This document shows, piece by piece, positions 63,079 to 64,000 of a stretch of 64,000 nucleotides of DNA; the stretch's first letter is position 1, and each line of letters starts with the position of its first letter. Below the pieces are notes generated by a model. The model worked only from the letters and a program-made list of their open reading frames with translations, was not told the origin of the DNA and did no database searches. The translations under genes were made by a program, and so were the position numbers. The stretch is from Puffinus mauretanicus (lineage: Eukaryota; Chordata; Aves; Procellariiformes; Procellariidae), in NCBI GenBank assembly GCA_023333565.1, contig JAJKFH010001865.1, forward strand, positions 6,014,001 through 6,078,000, in the 5' to 3' direction.

Positions 63079-64000
63079 AGCCAAAGGGTGAGGAAAAGGC
63101 TGAGGTACTTAATGCCTTCTTTGCCTCAGTCTGTGACAGTAAGACCAGTAGTACTCCGGGTACCCCGCCCCTGAGCTGGAAGACAGGGACTGGGAGCAGA
63201 ATGAAGCCCCCACAATCCAAGGGGAAATGGTTAGCAACCTGCTACACCACTTAGACACACACAAGCCTCTGGAGCTGGCTGGAATCCACCCAAGGGTACT
63301 GAGGGAGCTGGTGGGAGTGCTCACCAAGCCACTTTCAATCCTTTATCAGCAGTTCTGGCTAATCAGGGAGGTCCCAGTTGACTGGAGGTTAGCAAATGTG
63401 ACACCCACCTACAAAAAGGGCCAGAAGGAGGATCCAGGGAACTACAGGCCTGTCAGTCTGATCTTGGTGCCAGGGAAGGTTATGGAGTAGATCGTCTTGA
63501 GTGCCATCACACAGGACACACAATACAACCAGTTGATCTGGCCCTGTCAGCACGGGTTTATGAAAAGCAGGTCCTGCTTGACTAACCTGATCTCCTTCTA
63601 TGACCAGGTGACCCGCCTAGTGAATGAGGGAAAGGCTGTGGATGTGTTCTAACTGGACTTTAGTAAAGCCTTTGACACTGTCTCCCACAGCATTCTCCTA
63701 GAGAAGCTGGCAGCTCACAGCTTAGAGAGGTACACTCTTTGCTGGGTAAAAAACTGGCTGGACGGCCGAGCCCAGAGAGTTGTGGTCAACGGAGTTAAAT
63801 CCAGTTGGAGGCCGGTCACGAGCGGTGTTCCCCAGGGCTCAGTTTTGGGGTCAGTCCTGTTCAATATCTTTATCAACGATCTGGATGAGGGGATCGAGTG
63901 CTCCCTCAGTAAGTTTGCAGATGACACCAAGTTGGGCAGGAGTGTTGATCTGCTCAAGGGTAGGAAGGCTCTGCAGAGGGACCTGGACAGGCTGGATCGA
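63079..64000 (+). pseudogene. CR1 copy 2 ORF2: reverse transcriptase, partial
   Basis: After frameshifts at about 63079-63090 and about 63165-63180, a third frame carries the RT through to the window edge. It has NVTPTYKKGQKEDPGNYRPV, motif A as [12 protein letters not shown], motif [15 protein letters not shown] and motif C FADDT (63914-63928) with both aspartates kept, unlike copy 1. Stops are TAG 63488-63490 (relatives: Gln in MEQI) and TAA 63650-63652 (relatives: Tyr before LDFSKAF). The sequence ends within the conserved 'RDLDRLDR' stretch past motif C, so thumb and 3'UTR lie beyond the window. Confidence 0.93.

Larger units (their letters stand above)
60701..64000 (+). mobile_element. 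CR1 LINE copy 2, 5' end present, cut by window edge
   Basis: A second CR1 in the same orientation, of another subfamily. It opens with a perfect GC-rich hairpin at 60701-60720, followed by a GC-rich 5'UTR (to about 61000) that contrasts sharply with the AT-rich flank. Next come a shortened ORF1 with its esterase domain, then ORF2 with endonuclease and reverse transcriptase up to the window end, within the RT thumb just after FADD. CR1 copies keeping the 5' end are uncommon because most are 5'-truncated. ORF1 and ORF2 are both disrupted, so this copy is inactive. The 3' end lies outside the window. The exact 5' boundary is inferred from the change in composition and the hairpin. Confidence 0.95.

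Overview
This window looks like about 64 kb of AT-rich, gene-poor nuclear DNA from a bird. The case for a bird rests on two CR1 LINEs of the avian/sauropsid type (GDSL-esterase ORF1, APE-RT ORF2, an ATTCTATG-repeat 3' end), solo endogenous-retrovirus LTRs of layouts common in bird genomes, and decayed MIR-like SINEs. Isolated short open frames on both strands, frequent stops, and A/T, CA, CT and AT simple repeats fit intergenic or large-intron vertebrate DNA. No host protein-coding gene, rRNA, tRNA or CRISPR array could be supported.

Layout. 1-6286: unique AT-rich DNA with one unexplained 159-codon open frame on the minus strand (5130-5609). 6287-6865: 3' part of an ERV LTR in minus orientation. 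11005-11527 and 12271-12790: two complete solo LTRs of one family in opposite orientations, each with a 5-bp target-site duplication. 13411-13545: MIR-like tail. 18188-18369 and 19212-19390: a sharply bounded inverted repeat of about 180 bp at about 95% identity, which I could not assign to a family. 20735-20890, 23551-23850 and 40205-40330: MIR-like pieces, the middle one split by about 190 bp of other sequence. 41982-45173: a 5'-truncated CR1 with a nearly complete ORF2. 47597-47773: a small open frame with a poly(A) signal on the minus strand that could be a terminal exon. 60701-64000: a second CR1 of another subfamily, beginning with a perfect hairpin and 5'UTR and cut by the window edge. 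The remainder is unique sequence with simple repeats.

How the parts work together. The only recognisable proteins are the two CR1 reading sets. In a live element, ORF1 (esterase) and ORF2 (endonuclease plus reverse transcriptase) carry out target-primed reverse transcription of their own RNA. Both copies are dead. The first has two CGA-to-TGA-type stops, a small deletion and an RT active site reading FAND instead of FADD. The second has an apparent internal ORF1 deletion, frameshifts, five or more stops and loss of the endonuclease glutamate. Comparisons with 'usual' family sequence rest on general knowledge of CR1 and were not run as alignments.
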